Source: Desulfuromonadales bacterium
GTDB lineage: Bacteria > Desulfobacterota > Desulfuromonadia > Desulfuromonadales > Geopsychrobacteraceae
NCBI GenBank assembly: GCA_016931615.1
Contig: JAFGEL010000065.1
Location: 61,718 to 125,717 of the forward strand
Reading direction: 5' to 3'
Length of the DNA: 64,000 nucleotides
A model generated the notes under the pieces. The model worked only from the letters and a program-made list of their open reading frames with translations. It did no database searches and was not told the origin of the DNA. Within the stretch, counting starts at the first letter, position 1; each line of letters begins with the position of its first letter. The position numbers and the translations under genes were made by a program. Shown piece after piece: positions 1 to 8,825 of this stretch.

Positions 1-11
1 TGGTCTGACCA
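1..11. promoter_or_regulatory. Possible FadR/GntR-type operator TGGTCTGACCA
   Basis: The first 11 bases form a palindrome with arms TGGT and ACCA and a 3-base centre, matching the TNGTNNNACNA pattern known for FadR-subfamily GntR regulators. It lies 75 bases before the CxxCxxCC gene. The upstream gene is outside the window, so the regulated promoter cannot be named. An 11-base match can arise by chance. Confidence 0.35.
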
Positions 12-86
12 GATTATAGAGTTGTTCACAGTCTGTCAATTCCCGGCTATGTACGGTTGTAAAAAATCTGATCGGAGTGCTGTGGT

Positions 87-359
87 ATGTCTCTGAAAAA
101 GCTCCAGGCTGACGAATGGGAGCGCATCTGTGAGCGTTGTGGTCGTTGCTGTTATGAAAAGTACGCTTACCGGGGGAAGATATTTTATTCCAAGACGCCG
201 TGTCCCCATCTTGATACAAAAACTCAGCTGTGCAAAATCTATCATCAACGAGCCAAACTTCACCCGGAGTGTGTGCAGTTGACCCCGGAGCTGGTTCGTG
301 CCGGAATATTGCCGGATGATTGTCCTTATGTAAGACTTATCAGCGGTGAAGATGATTAG
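87..359 (+). CDS. YkgJ-type CxxCxxCC zinc/iron-chelating domain protein
   Basis: A 90-residue soluble protein with the eponymous cysteine cluster CERCGRCC near residues 15-22, followed by further Cys residues in TPCPHLD, QLCKIY, PECVQL and DCPY. This layout is that of the UPF0153/YkgJ family, thought to chelate Zn or Fe; its biochemical role is unknown. A GGAG motif precedes the ATG. It stands alone upstream of the phosphohexomutase gene. A second, divergent member of the family lies at 45138-45404, next to the ribonucleotide reductase gene. Family membership is clear from the motif; function is not. Confidence 0.85.
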   Translation: MSLKKLQADEWERICERCGRCCYEKYAYRGKIFYSKTPCPHLDTKTQLCKIYHQRAKLHPECVQLTPELVRAGILPDDCPYVRLISGEDD

Positions 360-433
360 ATTTTCCGGACGAAATTTAACTCTGTGCTATCATTATGTAT
401 TGAAACTTTATAGACCTATTGAGAGGGAGAGTT

Positions 434-1855
434 ATGACCCAAATAAAATTTGGTACTTCAGGCTGGCGCGGCATTGTTTGTGATGAATTTACTCTGGCGA
501 ATGTTCGTGTGGTCACTCAGGCAATTGCTGATTATCTGCACGATCAGAAGCTGGCTGAAAAGGGCGTCGTTGTAGGCTATGACGCCCGTTTTATGGGTAA
601 GGACTTTGCCCGCGAGACGGTGCGTGTGCTTGCCGGTGCGGGGATCAAGGCTTTTCTCTGCAATCGCGATACACCGACACCGGTTATTTCTCATGAATTG
701 ATCCACCGTCAGGCTGCGGGGGCGATTAATTTCACCGCCAGCCACAATCCTTATGACTATAACGGGATTAAATTTTCCCCGGCATGGGGTGGACCGGCCC
801 TGCCCGAAACAACCGGAGATATCGAAAAACGCGCCAATGCGATGCTGGGTGAAATCGTATTTAAAGATATGCCGCTGGACGAAGCGGAAAGCATGGGACT
901 TTTTGAAGAAATTGACCCGCGCGAAGAGTATTTTTCGACCATGCGCGGCCTCATTGATTTCAAGGCAATCGCCCAATCGGGGATCAGGATTGCCGTCAAT
1001 CCCCTGTTCGGCTCAGGGCGAGGTTATCTGGATCGCCTGCTGAGCGAGGCCGGTGTCGATATCGTAACGATGAACGACCACACGGATCCCTACTTTGGTG
1101 GGGAACCCCCGGAGCCTGCCGAGGCTCATATTCAGGATTTCATCAACCTGATCAAGTCGGACGCTGATATCCGTTTGGGCCTGGCGACGGATGGTGATGC
1201 CGACCGCTTCGGCATCGTTGATGGTGACGGGAGCTATATTGAGCCCAATTACATTCTCGCCCTGCTGTTCGATTACATGATCCGCAGCAAGGGTCTGAAG
1301 GGTAATGCGGCGCGGAGTGTTGCGACTTCCCACTTGATCGATGCCGTCGCTGAATACCATGGTGTCGAAGTTCTTGAGACCCCGGTCGGGTTCAAATTTA
1401 TCGGTGAATATATCAGTGAAAACCGGATTCTGATTGGTGGTGAGGAGAGCGCAGGGCTGAGTATTCAGGGTCATGTTCCGGAGAAGGACGGCATTCTGGC
1501 CTGTCTGATGGTTGCAGAGATGGTCGCCGTTGAGAAAAAGTCGCTGCAGCAATTACTCGACGACCTTTATGCCCGGGTTGGTGAAATTCATACCAAGAGG
1601 ATTAATATTCGACTGTCGCCAGAAGTCGAAACCAGGCTGCCTGCCAAGTTTGCCAATCCGCCAAAACAGATCGGCGGGCATGATGTCATCCAGGTTATTC
1701 GGGTTGACGGAAACAAATACCTGTTTGACGATGGCTCCTGGATGTTATTCCGCAAATCGGGAACCGAACCGGTCGTCAGGTTGTATTCCGAGGCTAAAAC
1801 GGCTGGAAGGATGAGGGAGTTGCTGGATTTGGGGCAGCGCTTTATTTTGGAGTAG
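434..1855 (+). CDS. Phosphoglucomutase/phosphomannomutase family protein
   Basis: A 473-residue alpha-D-phosphohexomutase that interconverts hexose 1- and 6-phosphates for glycan precursor synthesis. All four family signatures are present in order: N-terminal FGTSGWRG, the phosphoserine loop TASHNPYDYNGIKFS, the Mg site DGDADRFG, the sugar-binding GGEESAG, and the C-terminal phosphate loop RKSGTEPVVR. The ORF track begins at an upstream TTG (419). The ATG at 434 is preferred because the purine-rich GAGAGGGAGA lies just before it and the family N-terminus begins there. Whether glucose, mannose or glucosamine phosphate is preferred cannot be read from sequence. Confidence 0.93.
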   Translation: MTQIKFGTSGWRGIVCDEFTLANVRVVTQAIADYLHDQKLAEKGVVVGYDARFMGKDFARETVRVLAGAGIKAFLCNRDTPTPVISHELIHRQAAGAINFTASHNPYDYNGIKFSPAWGGPALPETTGDIEKRANAMLGEIVFKDMPLDEAESMGLFEEIDPREEYFSTMRGLIDFKAIAQSGIRIAVNPLFGSGRGYLDRLLSEAGVDIVTMNDHTDPYFGGEPPEPAEAHIQDFINLIKSDADIRLGLATDGDADRFGIVDGDGSYIEPNYILALLFDYMIRSKGLKGNAARSVATSHLIDAVAEYHGVEVLETPVGFKFIGEYISENRILIGGEESAGLSIQGHVPEKDGILACLMVAEMVAVEKKSLQQLLDDLYARVGEIHTKRINIRLSPEVETRLPAKFANPPKQIGGHDVIQVIRVDGNKYLFDDGSWMLFRKSGTEPVVRLYSEAKTAGRMRELLDLGQRFILE

Positions 1856-1867
1856 TCACTGGTGTCC

Positions 1868-1891
1868 AGGGAAGGCTTGACAGCCTTCCCT
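1868..1891. terminator. Hairpin between convergent genes
   Basis: A perfect 10-bp stem (AGGGAAGGCT / AGCCTTCCCT) with a TGAC loop sits in the 47-base gap between the convergent phosphohexomutase and lipoprotein genes. No strong T-tract follows on either strand, so termination efficiency is uncertain, but its position suits a shared terminator. Confidence 0.6.
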
Positions 1892-1902
1892 CGACCTCTC
1901 TT

Positions 1903-2478
1903 TCAGTGGGCCGCGAGTTCTTCCGCAATTTCATGGCTGAAGATATCAAGACCGCGACTCAATTCTAAAGCCAGGTTGCTGTAGCCCTGGCCAAGCGGAT
2001 GCTGATAGCTGAAGTTCCCGCGATCAATTGTGCTTCCAGCCTTTCTGACCAGCCAGTTTATGTCGATATTTACCTGATCCCCGAATCTCCCGGAAAAATC
2101 ATTGATCAGCAACTTCACCTGCAGTGCTTCAGCCGGCCTTTGTTCCCAGGGGCTGACGGTCACTGTTGCTTCGGGAAGCAGCTGATAAAGGTTTCTTCGC
2201 AGAACCCGCATCAGACTATCAGGCAGAGGGTCTGCCCAGCGTGCCGCTGAAGCTATTTTTATACTGTTGTCCCGGTTTCTGGTGACCATGTTTTTTTGTT
2301 TTAAATAATCTGGAAAATCAATAACTTTAATATCTATAGTTAAGTTGTCAGATGAAACTGATGGAGTGTCCGGGCTCAGGCCGGTAAGAAGAAAGTGATG
2401 CGTTGCAGCAGGCTCTCCGCCCAGTTGAATGCAGGATGTACAGATCAGCAACACTAACGGCAACAACAGGCGCATCAT
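1903..2478 (-). CDS. ABC-type transport auxiliary lipoprotein (PqiC/ABC_trans_aux-like)
   Basis: A 191-residue protein with a short hydrophobic leader ending in LLICTSC, read here as a lipoprotein signal with the Cys lipidated. The mature part resembles the ABC_trans_aux (DUF330/PqiC) family: outer-membrane lipoproteins that work with MCE proteins in trans-envelope lipid transport. It is the last gene of the reverse-strand MlaE-MlaF-MCE operon, and its ATG overlaps the MCE stop by one base (TAATG), implying translational coupling. The lipobox is atypical at position -3 (Cys). Assignment rests on the leader, size and operon position more than on a diagnostic motif. Confidence 0.75.
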   Translation of the reverse strand: MMRLLLPLVLLICTSCIQLGGEPAATHHFLLTGLSPDTPSVSSDNLTIDIKVIDFPDYLKQKNMVTRNRDNSIKIASAARWADPLPDSLMRVLRRNLYQLLPEATVTVSPWEQRPAEALQVKLLINDFSGRFGDQVNIDINWLVRKAGSTIDRGNFSYQHPLGQGYSNLALELSRGLDIFSHEIAEELAAH

Positions 2479-3563
2479 TATTCATCTCCCTTTATCCGGC
2501 CGCGGATCAGCATCTGCGGGTCACGCTCAATTTCAGCGGACAATAACCCCAGGCTGCGCGCGGTACGATTGACTTCCTGAAGGGTTGTACTGAGCTGTTC
2601 CAGCAGGTGTGAATCACTCGCTGACAAATTGTTGATTTGCGTGATCGCTGCCCCGGCTTTGAGCGCAGTGCCATTGAAGTTATGAAGCGTCTGGTTAACC
2701 TGCTCAGAGAGGGGATCGATCTTGGCATCAATGTGTCTGATCGTCTTCTGTACCTGGTTTAGGGTGTCTTCGAAATGCTCTGCCACGGGGTCGATTTTCC
2801 CCTCGAGGCGGCTTACTGCCTGATGGCTTGTTGACAGGGTTTCCCGCAACGTTGCAGCCAGGGGTAGCAGCTGCTGATTGAGGTTTTTGAGCAACTGGTT
2901 CAGTTGGGTCGTCGTATCGTCGAACTGCGCCAGGGCATTGTGCAAATCGGGAGAGGTGATGATTTTTTCAAACCCTTCGGCTGACCGGATCATTTTTTGG
3001 GCCAGTTCCTTTAACGGCAGATCCTCAAAGGTTTTCGTCAGCTCTTCAAGGCTGGAACTGATTGACGGCAGCTCAGGATAATCACTGGTGTTTTCGGTCA
3101 GGATCAGAGGCGCCTCCGGGATCATGTCAAAATTGACGTAAAGCTGCCCGGTGACCAGGCTGTCCAGTTGCAGTTGTGCCCGCAGGCCTTTATCAACCAG
3201 TGAGATCATCGGATCCTCACCCTGAACCGTGGTTTTCAAGGCATCAAGCAGGCCCTGTTTTGTCCCTTCCGCCTTGATGCGCGACGGCTCGATTTCGATA
3301 ACGACAGGAATATTGAAGGCAAAGTCGCTCGGCCGGACACGGACGTTAATTTCTTTAACCTGGCCGATTTTAACCCCACGAAAGCGTACCGGCGAACCGA
3401 CATTCAGACCCTTGACCGAACTGTCAAAATAGATCACGTAGCTGCGGGTTTCCGAGAGAAACCCTCCCGGGCCGAAAAACAGCAGGCCGGCAACGCTCAG
3501 AATAACCGCTCCAACAACAAAGCTGCCGATAACTCTCGGATCAACCCGTTTGCGTGTATGCAT
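2478..3563 (-). CDS. mlaD: MCE/MlaD-family lipid-binding protein
   Basis: A 361-residue periplasmic substrate-binding component of a phospholipid ABC transporter. Residues about 12-32 form one N-terminal membrane anchor. A single MCE/MlaD domain follows, with the typical segment SVKGLNVGSPVRFRGVKIG. The rest is a long, predicted alpha-helical, coiled-coil-like tail, longer than E. coli MlaD (about 183 residues) and closer to the single-MCE proteins of delta- and alphaproteobacteria. MCE proteins form hexameric rings that pass lipids between membranes. It lies between the ATPase gene and the auxiliary lipoprotein gene. Confidence 0.9.
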   Translation of the reverse strand: MHTRKRVDPRVIGSFVVGAVILSVAGLLFFGPGGFLSETRSYVIYFDSSVKGLNVGSPVRFRGVKIGQVKEINVRVRPSDFAFNIPVVIEIEPSRIKAEGTKQGLLDALKTTVQGEDPMISLVDKGLRAQLQLDSLVTGQLYVNFDMIPEAPLILTENTSDYPELPSISSSLEELTKTFEDLPLKELAQKMIRSAEGFEKIITSPDLHNALAQFDDTTTQLNQLLKNLNQQLLPLAATLRETLSTSHQAVSRLEGKIDPVAEHFEDTLNQVQKTIRHIDAKIDPLSEQVNQTLHNFNGTALKAGAAITQINNLSASDSHLLEQLSTTLQEVNRTARSLGLLSAEIERDPQMLIRGRIKGDE

Positions 3564-3604
3564 AAAAACCTCTTGTCCGTTTTTGACCTGTGAGTATTAG
3601 CATA

Positions 3605-4360
3605 TCATTTCATTCTGGTTAAGAACTGAATGACCCGGGGATCCGATGAGGTTTCAAGCAGATCCTTGGGGGAACCGGATGCGATGATGGTTTTTTCAGT
3701 GGGATCGAGAAAGATCGAATTATCCCCGACGGCAAAAATACTGGCGAGTTCATGGCTGACGATGACGATGGTCGCCCCGAGGCTGTCTCTTAATTCGAGG
3801 ATCAGGTCATCGAGGCGTCTTGAACTGATCGGATCGAGCCCGGCTGATGGTTCGTCAAAGAACAGGATGTCGGGATCCAGCGCCATAGCCCTGGCAAGAC
3901 CGGCTCTTTTGCGCATGCCGCCACTGATCTCAGAAGGGTAGTAGTCGGCATAACGCGACAGCCCGACAAGCGATAGTTTATAAGCAATAACGTCCTGAAT
4001 CTGTTTGGGAGTCAGCTGGGTATGCTCTTTCAGGAGCAGTTCGATATTTTCACCCAGGGTCATTGAACTCCATAACGCTCCTCCCTGAAAAAGCACTCCG
4101 CTGCGGCTGATGATCCGTTGCTGTTGCTCAGGGTCGGCCTGCCATAGATCGACACCATGGTAAAGGACCTCTCCTTGTGCCGGTTTCATGAGTCCGATGA
4201 GATGTCTGAGCAGGGTGCTTTTGCCGCATCCGCTGCCCCCCATGATGATAAAGATCTCTCCCTGGCTGACGGAAAAGTTGAGCTTTTCCTGAATGATCGA
4301 CTCACCATAGGCCATGGTCAGCTGCCGGACCTCAAGATGCGGAGTCGCGGTACTCATCAT
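3605..4360 (-). CDS. mlaF: ABC transporter ATP-binding protein, MlaF-like
   Basis: A 251-residue ATPase of the Mla/Ttg2 phospholipid transporter. It has a Walker A GGSGCGKS, the signature ISGGMRKRAGLARA (the ISGGM(R/K)KR form is typical of MlaF-type ATPases), a Walker B DILFFDEPSAGLDP, and a switch His in VIVSHE. The track ORF runs 103 codons further upstream, but that part only shadows the permease gene. The ATG at 4360 overlaps the permease stop as ATGA, the usual coupled arrangement, and MSTATPHLEVRQL is a normal ABC start. It powers the MlaE-type permease encoded just upstream. Confidence 0.93.
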   Translation of the reverse strand: MMSTATPHLEVRQLTMAYGESIIQEKLNFSVSQGEIFIIMGGSGCGKSTLLRHLIGLMKPAQGEVLYHGVDLWQADPEQQQRIISRSGVLFQGGALWSSMTLGENIELLLKEHTQLTPKQIQDVIAYKLSLVGLSRYADYYPSEISGGMRKRAGLARAMALDPDILFFDEPSAGLDPISSRRLDDLILELRDSLGATIVIVSHELASIFAVGDNSIFLDPTEKTIIASGSPKDLLETSSDPRVIQFLTRMK

Positions 4361-5490
4361 ATTCCCAGTACCTGGCAGAGAACCGTGATGATCGCATCGG
4401 CAACGATAATCAGGACGATCGAGGTGACCACCGCGCTGGTGGCGGCAAATCCGACGGCTGATGCACTGCGCCCGCACTGCAGGCCGCGAAAACATCCTGC
4501 CATGGCGATCAGAATACCGAAAACAGCGGCTTTGAACACCCCGATGAAAAAGTGGGACAGGCCGACAAATCCCTGAATCTGCTGAAAATACTGAAAAAAT
4601 GATATGTCCAGCATGGTGGCGCTGACGATGGCACCGCCGATAATTCCCATGAAATCCGAATAGATACAAAGCAACGGCATGGTCAATAAGAGTGCAATCA
4701 CGCGGGGCAGGACCAGAAATTCCACCGGCGAAACGGCAATCGTTTTGAGAGCATCTATCTCTTCGTTGACCTGCATTGTGCCGAGTAAGGCGGCATAGGC
4801 CGCCCCCGTTCGTCCGGCCATGATAATGGCTGTCATCATGGCTCCCATTTCCCGTGCCATACCCAATCCTACGAGGTTGGCGATGAAAATTTCGGCACCG
4901 AACAAACGCAATTGTACGGCTCCGACGAAGGCTAAAATCATACCGACCAGAACGCTGATCAGGGTGACAATGAAAAGCGCCGAAGGGCCTGCTGCTTCAA
5001 TTTGAAAAAACAGATCCGACAGGCGAAACTGGGCCTTGCGACGGAAAAAATTTATAAAGGCGGAAAATACTTCACCGATAAAGCCCAGCATATCTGACCA
5101 GTTGCGGTGCATTTCTATGGTCACGTTGCCTATTTTGGTCAGAACCGGCTGGCCCAGGACTGCTCGCCGCTGACTGCGTCGTTCAGTGACTGTAAAGGCC
5201 AGTTTGAGCAAGGTCTGAATCCCGTCCGGTAATGATTCTCTGTTGACGTGAATATCATGTTCATCACAGAGTCTAAGCAGATCGGTCAGGAAAATCATCA
5301 GGCCGGTGTCCCATTTTTCGAGATGCCGGCAATCAAAGCTGAGAGTTGTTGGTTGAAGGGAGAGTAGGTTGTGAAAAAGCTGAGCGCTGTCGGGTATGCT
5401 GCTGGAAAACGACCAGCTTCCGAATAATTGAAGACAGGCCCCAGCATCACTGGCGACAAGATGATATTGATCAGAAACGGAAACCATCAT
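4357..5490 (-). CDS. mlaE: MlaE-type permease with N-terminal STAS domain
   Basis: A 377-residue inner-membrane permease of a phospholipid ABC transporter. Residues 1-110 look like a STAS domain (FDCRHLEKWDTGLMIFLTDLLR). In the E. coli system this job is done by a separate protein, MlaB; here it is fused to the permease. Residues about 120-377 are the MlaE/YrbE domain with five or so hydrophobic segments and the conserved stretch VGLGMAREMGAMMTAIIMAGRTG, followed by EEIDALK. First gene of the reverse-strand transporter operon; the 115-base gap upstream should hold its promoter. Confidence 0.92.
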   Translation of the reverse strand: MMVSVSDQYHLVASDAGACLQLFGSWSFSSSIPDSAQLFHNLLSLQPTTLSFDCRHLEKWDTGLMIFLTDLLRLCDEHDIHVNRESLPDGIQTLLKLAFTVTERRSQRRAVLGQPVLTKIGNVTIEMHRNWSDMLGFIGEVFSAFINFFRRKAQFRLSDLFFQIEAAGPSALFIVTLISVLVGMILAFVGAVQLRLFGAEIFIANLVGLGMAREMGAMMTAIIMAGRTGAAYAALLGTMQVNEEIDALKTIAVSPVEFLVLPRVIALLLTMPLLCIYSDFMGIIGGAIVSATMLDISFFQYFQQIQGFVGLSHFFIGVFKAAVFGILIAMAGCFRGLQCGRSASAVGFAATSAVVTSIVLIIVADAIITVLCQVLGI

Positions 5491-5605
5491 GTGAAATCAA
5501 TCACCCCTCAATGGACGAATCACATAAATATCACGTCAATCTTAATGAATCCAGAAGATGATACCTGATCATCGTTTAAAGGCGGATAATCGCTGTTAAC
5601 GGCGC

Positions 5606-7147
5606 TTATTCTTCGGAGGGTTCTAGCTCAAGAACGGTGACCTGGTTGCGGCCATTCTGTTTCGATGTATAAAGACCGCGATCAGCTGTATCAATCAAGA
5701 TGTCTTTCGTGGCGCGTGGTGTCGTATGTGTAAAAGTTGTGGCCCCCGAACTGATCGTGACGTAAATAAGCTGCCCGTCAACCAGGGTTGCAATACCTTC
5801 GACGCAGCGTCTCAGGCGGGCGGCAAACACTTTGACGCCGGCGGCATTGGTTTCCGGAAGGATGACGGCAAATTCCTCGCCGCCGTAACGTGCGACAATA
5901 TCACTTGGGCGTACAGCGCTGCTGACGGCTCTGGAAATATTCATCAGCACCATGTCTCCGGCAGGGTGTCCGTGAGTATCATTAACCTGCTTGAAATGAT
6001 CAATATCGAAAAGAATCAATGAGATCGATGACTGGTAGCGATTGGCTCTGGCCAGCTCTTTGGACAACGCTTCCTGAAAATAACGATGATTATAAAGCCC
6101 GGTGAGACCATCACGATAAACCAGTTCTTTCAGACGTGCATTGGCATCTTCCAATTCGTGAGCGATCCGCTCAGCTTTTTCTTTTGCTTCCTTCATCTCG
6201 AGCATCAGCTGCTCATTGCTGAGATGCAGTTTCGCCAGTTCGTTGTTGGCTTCCTGCAAAAGTACCGAGTAAGGTTTAATCTCTTCAGGGGCCATTTCAA
6301 ACGTCGTCAGCATCGCTTGACTCTGTGTTGCTGCATCGTCCAGTAATCTTAACGCCTGAGCCTGGTCAAGCTGATAGCGCTCCGTCAGCTCCTGCTGGAG
6401 CAGTCGAGCTTTTTCCGCCTGTTCGCTGGAATGATAGATTGCTGCAATCTGGTGAGCAAAGTAGAGGACCGCCGCCGACTGGCGAGATTCTTCGTTCGCT
6501 TTGTCCGGCTGGTGATGAAAAAGAATCGGTTCTGTGATTGATTCCGGCAGTTTCCAATCGGCCAGTAATGCGTAACCGACCTGTTGATGGTGATAACCAT
6601 ATTTGGTTAATTCCAGTTCAGTCAGGCAGCGTCCGGATGCCAGGCTTTCGCTGACAAGGTTTTTGTATTCTTCCCCTTTGGTCTGAAGGATGACCAGCAT
6701 GCCGATATTCTGTAAAAGGGAGGCGACAAAAAGGTCATCATCCTGAAGACCGATCTCTTTGGCGATCAACTCGGCAGCTACTGCTGCCGTGACTGAATGA
6801 TGCCAGAAATATTTGTAATCGTACCCGCAGTGACCGTTGCTGTTGAAATTTTCGGCAATGACGAAGGAGAGCGCGATGTTCTTGATAATGTTGGTACCAA
6901 GAATCATCAAGGCACGATTGATACTGGCGATTTCACCGTTGCAGGTAAAAATTCCTGAATTGGCCACTTTCAGCATCTTTGCGGTTAAGGCGGGATCAGC
7001 GGAAATGATTTCCGCCAACTCGGTCAGTGCGGACTCATCTTTCTGTACGGCATCAAGAATTTTGACGGCGACTGCCGGAGGAGAAGGAAACTGAAGGTCT
7101 TCCCCGATCAGATTCAATATTTGATGATAATTTTCATTTGACTGCAT
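5606..7147 (-). CDS. HDOD-GGDEF protein (diguanylate cyclase), copy 1
   Basis: A 513-residue soluble signalling protein. Residues about 15-220 form an HDOD domain (FPSPPAVAVKIL at its start, ADPALTAKMLKVANS). A coiled-coil-like linker follows (about 290-340), then a GGDEF domain with the active-site variant GGEEF and an RPSD inhibitory-site motif five residues before it. This predicts an active, product-inhibited diguanylate cyclase making c-di-GMP. It lies 21 bases downstream of a full-length paralogue with the same architecture; the pair is a tandem duplication. The HDOD input signal is unknown. Confidence 0.92.
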   Translation of the reverse strand: MQSNENYHQILNLIGEDLQFPSPPAVAVKILDAVQKDESALTELAEIISADPALTAKMLKVANSGIFTCNGEIASINRALMILGTNIIKNIALSFVIAENFNSNGHCGYDYKYFWHHSVTAAVAAELIAKEIGLQDDDLFVASLLQNIGMLVILQTKGEEYKNLVSESLASGRCLTELELTKYGYHHQQVGYALLADWKLPESITEPILFHHQPDKANEESRQSAAVLYFAHQIAAIYHSSEQAEKARLLQQELTERYQLDQAQALRLLDDAATQSQAMLTTFEMAPEEIKPYSVLLQEANNELAKLHLSNEQLMLEMKEAKEKAERIAHELEDANARLKELVYRDGLTGLYNHRYFQEALSKELARANRYQSSISLILFDIDHFKQVNDTHGHPAGDMVLMNISRAVSSAVRPSDIVARYGGEEFAVILPETNAAGVKVFAARLRRCVEGIATLVDGQLIYVTISSGATTFTHTTPRATKDILIDTADRGLYTSKQNGRNQVTVLELEPSEE

Positions 7148-7168
7148 GGCTGTTCCGTTTCACTGTAT

Positions 7169-8701
7169 TCAAGGCGCAGGAGCGTTTTCCGTTGCCAGAA
7201 TGGTGACCTGATTACGGCCGTTGTCTTTGGACATGTACAATCCCCGGTCGGCGGTTCTGAACAGGACTTCTTTGGTTACTTCAGGCTGTTCCGGGTCGAA
7301 GGTGGTTCCGCCGACGCTGATTGTGACTTTGATTTTTTCAGACTCATAATAGGTTATCAAGCCTTCCACGCAACGGCGCAGACGGGCCGCAAAAACTTTC
7401 ACCCCGGAAATATTTGTTTCCGGAAGGATAACCGCGAATTCTTCACCACCGTACCTTGCCAGAATATCGCTCGGACGAATGGTCTGGTTAATCGCTTTGG
7501 CAATATTGATCAGAACCTGGTCGCCTGCTGGATGGCCGTAAGTGTCGTTGACCTTTTTAAAGTGGTCGATATCAAACAGAATCAGAGAAACCGGTGATTT
7601 GTAGCGCGCTGAGCGATCGAGTTCCTTTTTAAGTTGATCCTGGAAATAGCGGTGATTGTACAAACCGGTCAGGCCGTCGGTGTTGACCAGGTCATTCAAC
7701 CGTAAATTGGCATCAATGAGCTCTTTCGCCAGGCGTTCAGATTTTTCCTTGGCTTCTTTCAGTTCAATGACCAGCTGCTCATAGGACAGATTCAGACGCC
7801 CCAATTCCTCATTGGCTTCCTGAAGCATTTGCGAATAGGGTTTCATATTCCCCGGATCAATTTCAAAGGCCTTGAGGATGCCGATGCTCTTTTCGACAAC
7901 CAGATCCAGCAGTGTTCGAATCTGCTCCGGACTGAGAGAATAATGTTGAGCCAGGTCTTTCTGTAGCAGACGGACCTGTTCAGCACATTCGTTTGCCGTA
8001 TAAATGCCGGCCATACGATCAGCAAAATGGAGTAAATAGGCCGTTGCTTGAAATTCTTCGGCGGCATCTTCTGGGTTATGATGGTAAGAGATCGGTTCGG
8101 TAATATGTCGCGGCAGCCCCCAATTTTCAACTGTGACGGAGCCGACTTGCTGATGGTCAAAACTGAAAAGATTTTTTTCAGACTGGGTCAGCTGGTTCTG
8201 TCTCAGGTGTCTGTCTTCGATAAGCTTCAAGTACTCGTTTCTCTTCTGCTGATAGATGACCAGCATGCCGATATTATGCAGCAAAGCCGTGACAAAAATG
8301 TCTTCATCCTTAATTCCAAGCTGCTGAATAAGAAGCTCGGCAGAAACAGCTGCGGTGACGGAATTTCTCCAGTAGCCATCAAAGTCAAAATCATCCCGGC
8401 CTTTGTCATGGAAGTCCGTTGCGATGACGAAAGACAGGGCAATGTTTTTGACGAGATTTGTTCCCAGCACAGAGAGAGCACGATCAATATTTGTGACTTT
8501 GCTGCTCAGGGCATAAAACCCTGAATTGGCGATCTGAAGCATTTTTCCCGTTAAAGCCGGGTCAGTAGCAATAATATCAGCCAGCTCTTTCATGCCGGTT
8601 TTGTCTTTTTGTACGGTATTAAGAATCTGCACTGCAACCGCAGGGGGGGAGGGGAGGCTGATGTTCGTGCCGATCAATTCTTTTAAGCCACTTTTCACCA
8701 T
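7169..8701 (-). CDS. HDOD-GGDEF protein (diguanylate cyclase), copy 2
   Basis: A 510-residue paralogue of the downstream gene. It has an N-terminal HDOD domain (LPSPPAVAVQILNTVQKD), a helical linker (LSYEQLVIELKEAKEKSERLAKEL), then a GGDEF domain with GGEEF and an RPSD I-site. Conservation of both the catalytic and the allosteric motif in both copies suggests neither is decaying. The HDOD part has diverged more than the GGDEF part, consistent with different inputs feeding one output. An AT-rich 124-base gap upstream (8702-8825) is the likely promoter region. No strong Shine-Dalgarno precedes the ATG. Confidence 0.92.
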   Translation of the reverse strand: MVKSGLKELIGTNISLPSPPAVAVQILNTVQKDKTGMKELADIIATDPALTGKMLQIANSGFYALSSKVTNIDRALSVLGTNLVKNIALSFVIATDFHDKGRDDFDFDGYWRNSVTAAVSAELLIQQLGIKDEDIFVTALLHNIGMLVIYQQKRNEYLKLIEDRHLRQNQLTQSEKNLFSFDHQQVGSVTVENWGLPRHITEPISYHHNPEDAAEEFQATAYLLHFADRMAGIYTANECAEQVRLLQKDLAQHYSLSPEQIRTLLDLVVEKSIGILKAFEIDPGNMKPYSQMLQEANEELGRLNLSYEQLVIELKEAKEKSERLAKELIDANLRLNDLVNTDGLTGLYNHRYFQDQLKKELDRSARYKSPVSLILFDIDHFKKVNDTYGHPAGDQVLINIAKAINQTIRPSDILARYGGEEFAVILPETNISGVKVFAARLRRCVEGLITYYESEKIKVTISVGGTTFDPEQPEVTKEVLFRTADRGLYMSKDNGRNQVTILATENAPAP

Positions 8702-8825
8702 AATAGCCGATCAAAATTATAAATAAAATTAGTGATAATAATTTAATTATCAATAATAGACTAATTTAAAAACAAATCAAGAAATAATTAATAAGTTGTC
8801 ATGTTTGTGCGTCAATAAGTGAAAC

